Program-made: the position numbers and the translations under genes
From: Azorinus chamasolen
Taxonomy: Eukaryota > Mollusca > Bivalvia > Cardiida > Solecurtidae
NCBI GenBank assembly: GCA_963576725.1
Contig: OY755240.1
Location: 98,366,316 to 98,430,315 of the forward strand
Direction: 5' to 3'
DNA: 64,000 nucleotides
Shown here: in pieces, positions 40,727 to 51,218 of the stretch
Layout: the number at the start of each line of letters is the position of its first letter
Position numbering within the stretch: the first letter of the stretch is position 1
Notes under the pieces: generated by a model
Databases searched by the model: none
What the model saw: only the letters and a program-made list of their open reading frames with translations
Told to the model about the DNA's origin: nothing

Positions 40727-42828
40727 CAGTGCTCCAGATAATTTTTTGTGAAATCAGTACGGTACTGATCATTTTTTAAATTAATCAGTACCGAGATTTC
40801 TTTTTCAGTACAATTTTTTTTTTACAATGAAAAAATATGCGCTAAGTATTGCGGACACTGTTGGCTTTTTAGCTCACCAGAGCACGAAGTGCTCATGGTG
40901 AGCTTTTAGGATCGATGGATGTCCGTCGTCCATCCGTCCGTCCGTCCGCCGTCCGTCCGTCCGTCGTCCACAATTGGTTTGTTAGCACTCTAGTGACTAC
41001 AAATTTGATTCAATCTTCATGAAACTTAATGTTTGTCTCCATGAAATCTAGGCCAAGTTCGAATCTGGGTCATGTCGGGTCAAAAACTAGGTCACTAGGT
41101 CAAATCTTAGAAAAACCTTGTTAGCACTCTAGTGGCTACAAATTTGATTCAATCTTCATGAAACTTGATCACAATGTTTGTCTCCATTTAATCTAGGTCA
41201 AGTTCGAATCTGGGTCATGTCGGGTCAAAAACTAGGTCACTAGGTCAAATCATAGAAAAACCTTGTTAGCACTCCAGTGGCTACAAATTTGATTCAATCT
41301 TCATGAAACTTAATCACATTGTTTGTCTCCATAAAATCTAGGTCAAGTTCGAATCTGGGTCATGTCGGGTCAAAAACTAGGTCACTAGGTCAAATCTTAG
41401 AAAAACCTTGTTAGCACTCTAGTGGCTACAAATTTGATTTAATCTTCAAGAAACTTGATCACAATGTTTGTCCATGAAATCTAGGCCAAGTTCAAATGTG
41501 GGTCGTGTCCGGTCAAAAACTAGGTCACTAGGTCAAATCATAGAAAAACCTTGTTAGCACTCTAGTGGCTACAAAATTCATTTAATCTTCATGAAATTTT
41601 ATCACAATGTTTGTCTCCATGAAAATTAGATGAAGACCGAATATGAGTCACCTGCAGACAAAAACTAGGTCACTAGGTCAAATCATAGAAAAACCTTGTT
41701 AGCACTCTTGACGCTACAAATCTTACTGGATTTTACTGAAATTTGATCAGAATGTATGACTTCATAAAATCTAGGTCAAATTCCAATATGGGTCATGTCG
41801 GGTTCAAAACTAGGTCACTAGGTCAAATCATAGATAAATCTTGTTAACACTCTAGAGGCTACACATCCCTTAGATTAACAGTTTTACATGGTCTACTCTG
41901 GTGAGCGCCTTAGAGCCATAGTGGCTCTTGTTTCTATTATCCTTGCAATGAAATACTTCACTATCATCCTTGCAATGAAGTCCTTTAATATGTTAATGTA
42001 TTATTATTAAGCAACTGAACACAGTGAAGTACCATATTAGTTTAGGAATACTATTGCCTTGCTGATTTGAGGTGTACATGTTTATACATCTCATAAAAAC
42101 AAATGGACCGCTTAGCAAGTCACAATACCATGACCTTTTAGAATGAACAATTTGTCTATAAACATCAGGCTTATTTTGCACAATTTATAATACCAGGCTA
42201 AGCGCTGATTTCGCATTATGTCACGGCGTGTCTCATTTTAATTCTAACCTGCCTAAGACGAAACCAATAAATAAATTCCGTCGTGTAAAAGCCTTTATAG
42301 GGCGAAGTACAAATTCAGATTCAGTTGAAACTGCCGCTTTCGGCATCACTTTCATACCTCTATGGCGCAATTTCTTCTCTGACAGCGATACCGCTTAATA
42401 TGGATACGTTCATCTAAGATCGTCCTGATATTTCTTTTGTGGGATTAATGCTAGATTCGTCCGTGTCTTGGAAAGAATCGCCATATTATCGGTGATAGAT
42501 TTTGCTTTCGGTTTGTTGGAAAGCCATATTGTTTACACTGGTTTCCGATATTGGATAGAGCGCACTAATAGCGCCCGGATGAAGATAGGTACTCATTTTT
42601 GCGATGTCATTTATAGCATAGGCAGGTAATCAGTTTCCTAAAACTTGTATTACACGGCTCGTCATTCGAAAATATCGGTATTGAAAATCAGCGATCCGGA
42701 CGAAACCAAAATGATATCCGTACCCGGTATATTAATACGTACATGGTACGTGACCTGATTTTTCAAATCCGTATTTGGTCATGTAAAATCCGTACATTAC
42801 TGATGTACGGACGCTATCTGGAGCGCTG
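40727..42828. mobile_element. 2.1-kb TIR element with 6-bp target duplication (CAAATA), no transposase
   Basis: CAGTGCTCCAGATA at the left end mirrors TATCTGGAGCGCTG at the right. CAAATA sits outside both ends (40721-40726 and 42829-42834). The left ~140 bp (TCAGTACGGTACTGATC) and right ~890 bp are its own sequence; the middle is a family G insertion. No ORF of transposase size is present. Confidence 0.85.
40866..41933 (+). mobile_element. Family G element, copy 14, inside the TIR element
   Basis: TTTTTAGCTCACCAGAGC, GAGCACGAAGTGCTCATGGTGAGC, a GTCCGTCCGTCCGCC microsatellite, six ~145 bp units (GATTCAATCTTCATGAAACTT), then CTCTGGTGAGCGCCTTAGAGCC and GTGGCTCTTGTTTC. Confidence 0.85.
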
Positions 42829-44009
42829 CAAATAAGTCTAGTCTATTTTGGACTAGTAAGGGTTGTTTTTCACAATTTATTTGAAAAATGACAAACAGTG
42901 CAGACCCTGATCAGAGGGCTCCTTAAGGAGCCCTCTGATCTGGGTCTACACTGTTTGCATAGGATAAGTGTACTCTTTACATGTTCATTGTTTGTTAATG
43001 ACGCATATATGTGGCACTAGGGTCCAATGAGTTAAACGAAGTGTTTTGGGGGGAGTATATAGGAGTCGCCCTGTCGGTGCATCAAAAAGAGTTTTCCACT
43101 TCAGTCATTTTCTTAGAGTTATGCCCCTTTGTTTACTTTTTGTTTTCGTGCTGTTTCGCAGCAACTGCTGACTGAAATCCGATGAAACTTGACATGTTTT
43201 ATCTTAAAGAGTGGATGTGCATTTAATAAGAATTTTCCACTTCACTGCTTTTTAGCTCACCTGAGCCGCAGGCTCAAGGTGAGCTATTGGGAGCGGGTGA
43301 CTTTCCGTCGTCCGTCTGTCCGTCTGTCCATCTGTCCGTCTGTCCGTCCGTCCGTTCAAATTTTATTTCAAACGACATCTCCTCTGAAACAACTGGATGG
43401 ATGTTGATAAAATTTTGCATGGATGTTCCTTGGATGATTTTCTACCTAGATTGTTCAAATTAAGTGGAACCATACAAAACTCTGGTTGCTATGGCAACAT
43501 AAATGATTTTTTTTTTAAATATTTAAAAAATCTTTTTCACAGAAACCACACAGGCTTGAGCTGAGATATTTGGTTTGTAACATCATCTGTTAGGCCTTTA
43601 ATAAATTTGTTAAAATTGTAGCCCTTGGGTCAAAATTGGGCGCGCCCTGTGGGTCACTAGTTTTGCATAGAAATCACTTTAAAGATCTTCTCCACATAGC
43701 CTATTGCTAGATATTTGGTGTAAATATTCACCATGTATATATTTAAAAATGCTGTAAATATGGTAGTCCTGAGTTTAAAATTGGCTTCACCCTGTGAGAT
43801 AATGCCTTTTTTACAGACATTTTCTCATCTGGAAACATAAGTTTCCTAGTACTAGTGGATTGGAAAATCCAGGTTTTATATCTTTGGTGAAGCTATTAGG
43901 CTATTAGGCCTTAAAAAAAAAAGTGTGTGTTTCTGGTTACCAGACCGTGCCTTATAAGTTTCCCAGTAGCACACTGGAAAATCCAAGTTTTGTTTTGGTG
44001 AAGGCTATT

Positions 44010-44177
44010 AGGCCTAAAAAAAAAGTGTGTGTTTCTGGTTACCCGACCGTGCTTAATCTTTTACCCCTACCCTAAAGTCCGAGCGGCCATTTTGTATCCC
44101 TTATAATCCCAAAACTTTTAACAAAATAAAAATATTTTCATGTAACCAGAAACACACATCTTTTTTATTTTGGCCTT
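44010..44177. mobile_element. Short MITE, GGCCtaaaaaa...CTGGTTAC TIRs, TTA target duplication
   Basis: GGCCTAAAAAAAAAGTGTGTG...CTGGTTAC faces GTAACCAGAAACACACATC...TTTTGGCC. TTA flanks each side. A tandemly duplicated left end with its target lies just upstream (43838-43955). Confidence 0.7.
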
Positions 44178-44313
44178 AGATGCAGCTGGTCAGCTAGAGG
44201 TAGTATTACACTTTGCCTGCTCAGTTTTATGTAAACATTAGAATTGTTATCTGCTTGAATTTCTCAAAACTAATTTTTAGGCATTTCAACTTGGAATAAA
44301 TTGCCACAAAGTT

Positions 44314-44372
44314 CAAACTGTTTGGATCTTGATCAGACATTTATTTGGCATCTAATCAGAATCCAAACTGTG
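44314..44372. repeat. AAACTGTTTGGATCTTGATC hairpin
   Basis: CAAACTGTTTGGATCTTGAT faces AATCAGAATCCAAACTGTG. Confidence 0.7.
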
Positions 44373-44548
44373 TTGTAATTTCGGTTCATGGTAAACAGTG
44401 ACAGGGTGTTAATACTGTGGCAGTGTTCGACATCCTTTAGCCTGCTGTGTTAGCTGTCTTTTGGTGACCGGCTAAATACAAAAGTGTACTGTAGTCCCAT
44501 GTTGTGGTTCAGATAGTAGCCTGTACTATCCGGACATATGTCTGGCCT

Positions 44549-44604
44549 CAAACAGTTTGGATCTTGATCAGACAATTGTTTGTCTTCTGATCAGAATCCA
44601 AACT
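44549..44604. repeat. AAACAGTTTGGATCTTGATC hairpin
   Basis: CAAACAGTTTGGATCTTGAT faces CTGATCAGAATCCAAACTTTG. About 180 bp from its sister hairpin. Confidence 0.7.
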
Positions 44605-45277
44605 TTGTGTTACTTTCAGTTCATCGTGATTAACACTCTGATAGAAATGTTGTGACCAAGATTCTTCATGTTATGCCCCTGGGGTCAAAATTGGTCCCGC
44701 CCCAGGGTGGAGTCAAGATGCCTCACTCTTTATTTAATAATCACCATGACTCAGGTGAGCGATATAGAGCCCATGGGCTCTTGTTTACTGAGTCATGCCC
44801 GTTTGTTGACTTTTCGTTTGCGCACGGTTTCTCAGCCACCACTGACTGGTATCCAATGAAATTTGACATGATGCTTTATGATAAAGATGAGATTTGCATC
44901 TAATAACATTTTTTCCAGTCAGTCATTTTCTTGTACAAAGCTTTTCTTGTGACAGTCACATTTGTGGGGGTATTAATCACCTTCAGTGATAGTTCTAGTT
45001 TGACAAGGCCCCAATGGGGGTACCGTATGAATCACATTTGTGATAGGTCTAGTTTTAGATATTGCAGTCGGTCTTGAATGGGATGACATGGACATACTTT
45101 TCTTGATGCTGGGTGCGAATGATGATGTGGGTTCCGTTAGAAGCCTTATCATTCTGCATCTGGTGGCTGCCTGTGATGGACAATGGACCTCCTATTGTGT
45201 GGTTGCTTAATACACAATTGATTTAGTGTTATTCTTTATTGCATTTAATTTGCTTATTACATGTAACTGTTGGACGA

Positions 45278-45481
45278 TTAACACATTCAAGCCTAGCGAC
45301 CTTTGACAAGTGCACTTGTCCTATGCAAACAGTGCGGACCCAGATCAAAGGAAATCCACTCTGTTTGCCATTTTTGCAATATATTATAAACAAAAAAATA
45401 ACAACCAAACATAAATAGTGAAAATGGACTTGCATGGAAACCGATAAGAGTACAATAGACGTTTCAGGGTGAATGCGTTAA
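45278..45481. mobile_element. TTAA-flanked hairpin MITE
   Basis: TTAACACATTCAAGCC opens, GGGTGAATGCGTTAA closes; the hairpin has GCAAACAGTGCGGACCCAG and a shortened partner CCACTCTGTTTGC. Confidence 0.7.
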
Positions 45482-45606
45482 AAGGAAATGTATATAATTG
45501 TTATATTTGTTCTAGTTTTGCTAGTCGTTAATACCGTATGTGTTTGAAAACCCTTTCATTTCCCTCTAGGCTAAATGAACACATTCTACGAATGATTAGT
45601 ACTAGG

Positions 45607-46524
45607 TTTTTAGCTCACCTGAGCACATGGTGAGCTATTGTGATTGTGCTGTGTTCGGCGGGGCGTCCGGCGTCCATAAACTTTTGCTTGCGCACACACT
45701 AGAGGCCAAAATTTTGGGTCAATCTTCATCAAACTTGCTCCAAATGATGTTCTTTACAAAATCTAGGTCAAGTTCGATAATGGGTAATGTGTGGTCAAAA
45801 AGTATGTCACTCGGTCAAATCCTACTTAAACCTTGAGAACACACTAGAGGCCACAGATTTGGGTCAGTCTTCATCAAACTTGTTCCAAATGATGTTCTTG
45901 ACAAAATCTAGGTCAAGTTCGATAATGGGTCATATGGGGTTAAAAAGTAGGTCACTAGGTCAAATCCTAGTAAAACCTTGTGAACACACTAGAGGCCACA
46001 ATTTTGGGTCAATCTTTATCAATCTTGCTCCAAGTGTTCTTGACAAAATCTACGTCTAGTTCGAAAATGTGTCATGTGGGGTCAAAAAGTAGGTCACTAG
46101 GTCAAATGCTAGTTAAACCTTGTGAACACACCAAAGGCCACAATTTTTTACCAGTCTTCATCAAACGTGTTCGAAATGTTATTCTTGGCAAAATCTAGGC
46201 CATGTTTGAACATGGGTCATGTGGGGTCAAAAAGTAGGTCACTAGGTTAAATCCTAGAAAAACCTTGTGAACGCATTAGAGGCCACAGTTTGAATTCAAA
46301 ATTCGTAAAACTTGCTCCCAAATAATGTTGACAAAATCCAGATCAGGTGTGAAAATGGGTCAGGTGGAGTAAAAAAATAGGTCACTAGGTCAGATCATAA
46401 AAACCCTGTGAACGCACTAGAGGCCACTGTTTTACACTCTTGAGTCTACCAATGTTAATGGATTGATAAAATTTTGTTCAATATACTCAGGGGAGCGAAC
46501 CCAGGGCCATCATGGCCCTCTTGT
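45607..46524 (+). mobile_element. Family G element, copy 16 (both ends)
   Basis: TTTTTAGCTCACCTGAGC, CACATGGTGAGCTATTG, GGGCGTCCGGCGTCC, about five ~145 bp units (ACACTAGAGGCCACA), then ATACTCAGGGGAGCGAACCC, GGGCCATCATGGCCCTC and TTGTT. It shows what copy 1 (1231) lost. Confidence 0.85.
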
Positions 46525-46744
46525 TACAAGTTTGACAATTATGACACTGTTTCCCCATTGACATAATCATGAACAACTATGTTATAACTACTGATAATCC
46601 TATGGCTTTTGTACTGAATAAAGTATCTAGGTATCTACCTATCTATGCATAAGACTAATGTTACAACAGATGTTGTGTCTGTAAAGATGATGGCTGCCAT
46701 CTGCGCATGGGTGAAAGTGTTCAGTGTTAATACTGATTTCAGCA

Positions 46745-47914
46745 TTTTTAGCTCACCAGAGCACAAAGTACTCAAGGTGAGCTATTGTGATACCCCTGTG
46801 TCTGTCATCCGTCTGTCTGTCCGACAACAATTAAAACGAGTTCTTCTCTGAAACAGACTGTCCAATTGTAACCAAACTTGGTCAGATACATACTGTGGTT
46901 GTGTGCTTCAAAAGTTGTGAAAAGATAGTGGATAGGGCCATCAGTATTGTTGCCATGTCAACTGGACACAATATCTAGAAAAATCTTCTTCTCCAGAACG
47001 ACTTGTCCAATTTGAATGTAGTTTTCACCAACATGTTTCTCAGTTGATAGACTTTAAAAGTTGTTAAAATAATTTTTAAAGAAAGTTAAAAACCTTCTAG
47101 AAGTCATCTTTATGAAACTTTGTCATGGTCATGTCCTTGATAAAATTTAGTTTATATATGAATTTAGGTCATTTGGGATCTTAAAGTAGGTCAGTAGGTC
47201 AAATCACGGGAACAACTTTTGGTCACTCTAGTGGTCATATTTTGATGCTCAATCTTCTTGAAACTTGCTCAAATCTAGGCAATATATGAATATGGATAAC
47301 ATTGGGTTAAAAAGTAGGTCAGTAGGTCAAAGCCTAGAAAAAATTTGCAAACACTCTAGCAACCATATTTGTAGCCCCAAGTTCATAAACCTTGCTCAGA
47401 ATGACCACCTTGACACAATCTAGACAATATATTTATATGGCTTACATAGGGTCAAAAAGTGAGTCAGTAGGTCAAATCATATGGAAATCTTCATAGTTCT
47501 CTAGGGTCCATAATTTTAGCCCCAAGTTCATGAAACTAGCTGAGAATGATTACCATGACAAAATCTAGATCAAGTATGAATATTGAATTTGTCTGACTAA
47601 AAGGAGGTCAGTAGGTCAAATCATAGAATAAGTTTTTGAACACTTATGGGGCCATATATTTAGCCCAAATTTTAAAAAAAAACTTGCTGAGAATAATCAC
47701 CTAGACAAATTCTAGGTATTGTATGAATATGGGTTTGTCAGCTCAAAAAGTATGTCAGTCGGTCAAATCATAGGAAACTTAGCTTTAGCATGTACTTTGT
47801 GAACCTTACTCCGAATGACCATCTTGATCATTTCGAAAAGCTTTTGGATATGTACAGTCCTTATCATATTCCAATGTCTCTGGTGAGTGCCATAGTTCCT
47901 GTTGTTCCTTGTTA
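46745..47914 (+). mobile_element. Family G element, copy 17
   Basis: TTTTTAGCTCACCAGAGC, AAAGTACTCAAGGTGAGC, CCGTCTGTCTGTCCG, units with AAAAGTAGGTCAGTAGGTCA, then TCTGGTGAGTGCCATAG. Closely related to copy 7 (23516). Confidence 0.8.
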
Positions 47915-48185
47915 ATTATTTCCAATAAACTTATACTGAAAAAAAAAAGGTTTTGTTCTTCACATATTATAGCCCTTTATATGCATAACCTATGCTGAAT
48001 AAATATGAGTCACCTTGATATGTGTCGCACCTGCTTGCTCAAGCAGATGCGACATGAGTGTCCAGATTTCCAAAGGTCCATCAAACTCGGTAACAATTCT
48101 AGGCCAGTCATATTTGAAAGACTAATATAAAGATAATCATAAAAATCAAAATTTGCTAATTTCTATAACAAACACTCAATAGCCA

Positions 48186-48450
48186 AGGGGCCGAGTGGTT
48201 ATGGTCACTGTGGCTAACAATCACTCAGCGCCTTACTGCGGTGAGTTCGCGCCTGGTCTGGGTTCGGATTTTTCATGTGTTGAAGCATTCCAGCTGTATT
48301 GCGGAAGGTCGGTGGTTCTACCCAGTTGTCGATTTGTACCTGAAAAAGTGTATAAAGAGCATCGGGGGTATTCCTCCACCAGTAATTAGCTTGACATCGC
48401 GATATGACTGAAATATTGTTAAAGCGACGTAAAATTGAAATCAATCGAAA
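48186..48450 (+). mobile_element. tRNA-derived SINE with perfect 12-bp target duplication
   Basis: ACTCAATAGCCA lies on both sides (48174-48185 and 48451-48462). The head has box A GGCCGAGTGGTTA (48189-48201) and a degenerate box B GGGTTCGGA (48260-48268), like a Ser/Leu tRNA. The body carries TCGGTGGTTCTACCCAG, and the tail has ACTGAAATATTGTTAAAGCG and GACGTAAAATTGAAATC, the 3' domain common to invertebrate SINEs. Transcription would be by RNA polymerase III. Short frames here are not genes. Confidence 0.85.
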
Positions 48451-48699
48451 ACTCAATAGCCATAGCCCCTTCAGTCCTCTCAGGCCTTTGATTAATGATC
48501 ACTATTGGCCTTTTGACCTTTGGTGGCTATAAAAAGTGACTCCGATGATGATACCTTCTGAAACAGAACACTACTTGCAGTTTTCTATGTATGAAGTTTG
48601 GTGGAAATAACCTATAAATAACCTCCTCAAATATTAACAACATCTGCTTACCCAAAAGGGTTGATTTAAGTAAGCACACGGTGACATCTACTTGGCATA

Positions 48700-49330
48700 A
48701 ATGTTAATCAGAAGTAGTAGATGTGCAAGACACAAAATCGGGTCTGTGACCTTGACCTATAGCCCTGGAAATGGCGGTTCGCTGGTTTGTCTGTTTGCAA
48801 AAGCCTGTACCTGTAACCTCATTCACTTGATACTTGGCATAAATGTTAATCCTGAGTAGTAGATGTGCAAGGCACAATTTCAGTCTTCTGTGACCTTGAC
48901 TTTTTACCTTGATCTATTGAAAAACCTTGTCCGGAGCATATCTCCAATACTTTATCATCTATGATGACCAAACTTGGGTGTGCGTTTACATGTTGGGATT
49001 GCTGAGCACAGCGTACCACTTTCAGGTTACCTTGACCTTTGACCTTGATTTATTGAAAAAACCTTGGCAGGAGCATACTATATTATCTTACATTACGAAA
49101 CCTGATGTGTTGATACATATTGGGATTGTAGAGTGCCACGTACCACTTTCAAGTCACTCTGACCTTGAGCTTGACCTCTTACCTCGATTATTGAAAAACC
49201 TTGCCCCGAGCATATCTCCTTTACTATATCATCTAGAATTACCAAACGTGGTATGTGGATACATATTTGGTTTCAAAGTGGTGCATAACACTTTTACCTC
49301 AATTTGACCTTGACCTCTGACTTCAATAAT
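48700..49330 (+). repeat. GACCTTGACC-type units
   Basis: Four to five units of ~140 bp with ACCACTTTCAGGTTACC, TTGACCTTTGACCTTGA and GAAAAACCTTGTCCGGAGCAT; same family as the 12.35-14.70 kb array. Confidence 0.65.
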
Positions 49331-50219
49331 TGAAAAACGTTGTACAGAGCATAACTCTTATAGGCCTTTTCCGAAACCGTTGTGATCTGTCCTTGATTGT
49401 AGCTCGACAGCCACGCGAAGGTACTGTTCCCCTACTTCCGGGTATGATTGATAAGGATTAATGCTCGATTTAGCGTTGTTTCATTTCCTTTGTTCTGAAC
49501 ATTTCATTTAAAGTCCACGATGATATTACATATAAGCGGCCAAAAAATTTATAACACCATGAAATATTATTTTTAAATATCTAAGAATTAGAGTAAAATA
49601 ATTGTTGAAGATTAAGACATTTGAGTGGAGGTGGCGTCTCTGTTTTGCCGAAGGATGTAGCCTTGGACAGTCGAGATGGGGCGAGCTGTGTTTTCCCGAT
49701 GATCCCTAATAAAGATCGATCTGGTTGTTAAAAATCGAAAGTGATCAAGATAGAAACGAATAGCAGGACGGTGGTACTCAACTGAGCGTTTCGCTATCCG
49801 GTTCTGTTATTCACACATCTCTTAGTTGCACAAGTAATATACAAGAACTATATCACCGACACAGCATATGGTTATCTTTGATCTGATAATGATAATGAAA
49901 TTATTATAAGAGATGTTATTTAGTGTTTTTAGTGTAAGGCCTGTTTGCTGTGCTTGAAAGGATTTATAATAATAATAATAATAATAATATAATTTACCAG
50001 TCTGAATCCAAACTAACGAAATGGCATTCAGATTGGTATAAATGCGTGTATGATATCGTAAATATAACGAAGAATTACAACGTGGATGTGAATGTACGCG
50101 TATAGACTACACAAGAGGAATTTTTAAGAAAAGAAATATTCATATGAATTTATGTAGGACCAGGAATATAAAAAAGAAACTATATATCCGTTGCATTTCA
50201 TAATTTATTTTTAATTGGA
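49331..50219. other. Apparently unique AT-rich intergenic sequence
   Basis: No family G or M motif, no convincing ORF. An (AAT)n run lies at about 49968-49990. The stretch at 49380-49800 has more CpG than its surroundings (ACGCGAAGGTACTG, CTATCCGGTTCTG), which could mark regulatory DNA, but no promoter element is recognised. Confidence 0.45.
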
Positions 50220-50635
50220 AATGTTAAAACACAATAAGAAGGCTTCAAAATTCATAACTGAGGGATAAGTATAAACGAGGGAAAAGGTTATCTGCTTAAA
50301 ACAGGCTGAAGAAAATCATACTTTTCATTACTTTTTGTAAATTTCAGCTGTCTTGATAAGCAGTCAGTTGTTTTGTCCTACGGACGTAGCTAAACATCCA
50401 TTAATATGAATTAAACAAAGAACTTGTGTATCTTGTCCACGACAATTGACCATTAATAGACAGAACAAATACCGTGACAATACGAAGATTTCAAATTCAT
50501 AACTGAGGGATATAAACAGAAAGGGTTATCTTCTTAAAACAAGTTAAATGAAAACTACAAATTTCACGAGTGATTTAAATTAGTTTAATTTCAGCTTTTT
50601 ATAAGCAGACAGTTTTTGTTGCTCATGTTTTAGGT
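50220..50635 (+). repeat. Two-unit degenerate direct duplication (~242 bp period)
   Basis: TTCATAACTGAGGGATAAG...GGTTATCTGCTTAAAACAGG and AATTTCAGCTGTCTTGATAAGC recur as TTCATAACTGAGGGATATA...GGTTATCTTCTTAAAACAAG and AATTTCAGCTTTTTATAAGC. Confidence 0.65.
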
Positions 50636-50983
50636 CACACAGTCTATATTTGGACCTACTCAACTCATTCTAAAAATATAAAGTTAAACTAAAAAGCCAT
50701 GGAAATATTTCATGCTTTAGCTATGCATGTCGTCTGCTTTTTTTTTTTAAATAATTCATTAATTAAAATTCTTTGAATAAAGTAACGATCAATTTAAGAT
50801 ATATACTTAATATTTGGGGTAAATAAAAACAATAAATCAGTGACAAACACATATGTTTATTTCTCGAACAGAAAGTGCGGGTAGCGAAATGTCCGAATTA
50901 TCGTCTGCTTTGAAAGGTATACGGCCAAAATTGTCAAGTTAAGATTTACGCATGTTCTAATTAGAGAAACCTACAGACTCGTT

Positions 50984-51047
50984 TCAAACAGGCTGGACCC
51001 AGATCAGATGCAATGGTACGCGACTGATCTAGATCAAAACTGTTTGT
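50984..51047. repeat. Degenerate AAACAGGCTGGACCCAGATC hairpin
   Basis: TTTCAAACAGGCTGGACCCAG faces CTGATCTAGATCAAAACTGTTTG. Confidence 0.6.
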
Positions 51048-51218
51048 GAGCAAATATCAGTGAAATCACGATCAGCAGGAAAATGGTATTCGACCATGAA
51101 ACTTGAAAATGGATAATTCCAGTTTCCAATTAAGTCCAGTCAATTTCTGACTATATTAAGGGCAGTTTTGTACAATCACATGGTTCCTTTTGTTCATATC
51201 CTTTGCACATTGAAAGAA

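Larger units (their letters stand above)
40676..43035. mobile_element. TTAA-flanked hairpin MITE split by a nested 2.1-kb TIR element
   Basis: TTAACTCATTGTCCCC (40676) and CCAATGAGTTAA (to 43035) are the ends. Removing 40727-42828 and one CAAATA leaves a sequence that aligns, inverted, with the intact MITE at 37456-37699. The hairpin (42892-42958) has ACAAACAGTGCAGACCCTGA facing TGGGTCTACACTGTTTGC. Confidence 0.8.
43249..44786 (+). mobile_element. Family G element, copy 15 (interrupted)
   Basis: TTTTTAGCTCACCTGAGCC, GCAGGCTCAAGGTGAGC, CGTCTGTCCGTCTGTCC array, a few degenerate units, then insertions (43840-44640), then CTCAGGTGAGCGATATAGAGCC and GGGCTCTTGTTTAC. Family M sequence flanks both sides. 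Confidence 0.75.

Noticed and set aside
45060..45215. Possible exon reading DIAVGLEWDDMDILFL and ending LVAACDGQWTSYCVVA
   Set aside because: An AG acceptor-like site precedes it, but the frame is short and hydrophobic, no partner exon is visible, and it lies beside family M termini.
45627..46198. Overlapping 70-90 codon frames with SSNLLQM and KSRSLGQ motifs
   Set aside because: Same family G unit translated; identical artefact as at 39 kb and 1.5 kb.
48195..48456. Frames of 64 and 80 codons on both strands, or an intact tRNA gene
   Set aside because: They lie inside the SINE; its tRNA-like head has a degenerate box B and no cloverleaf 3' end, so neither a protein nor a functional tRNA is supported.
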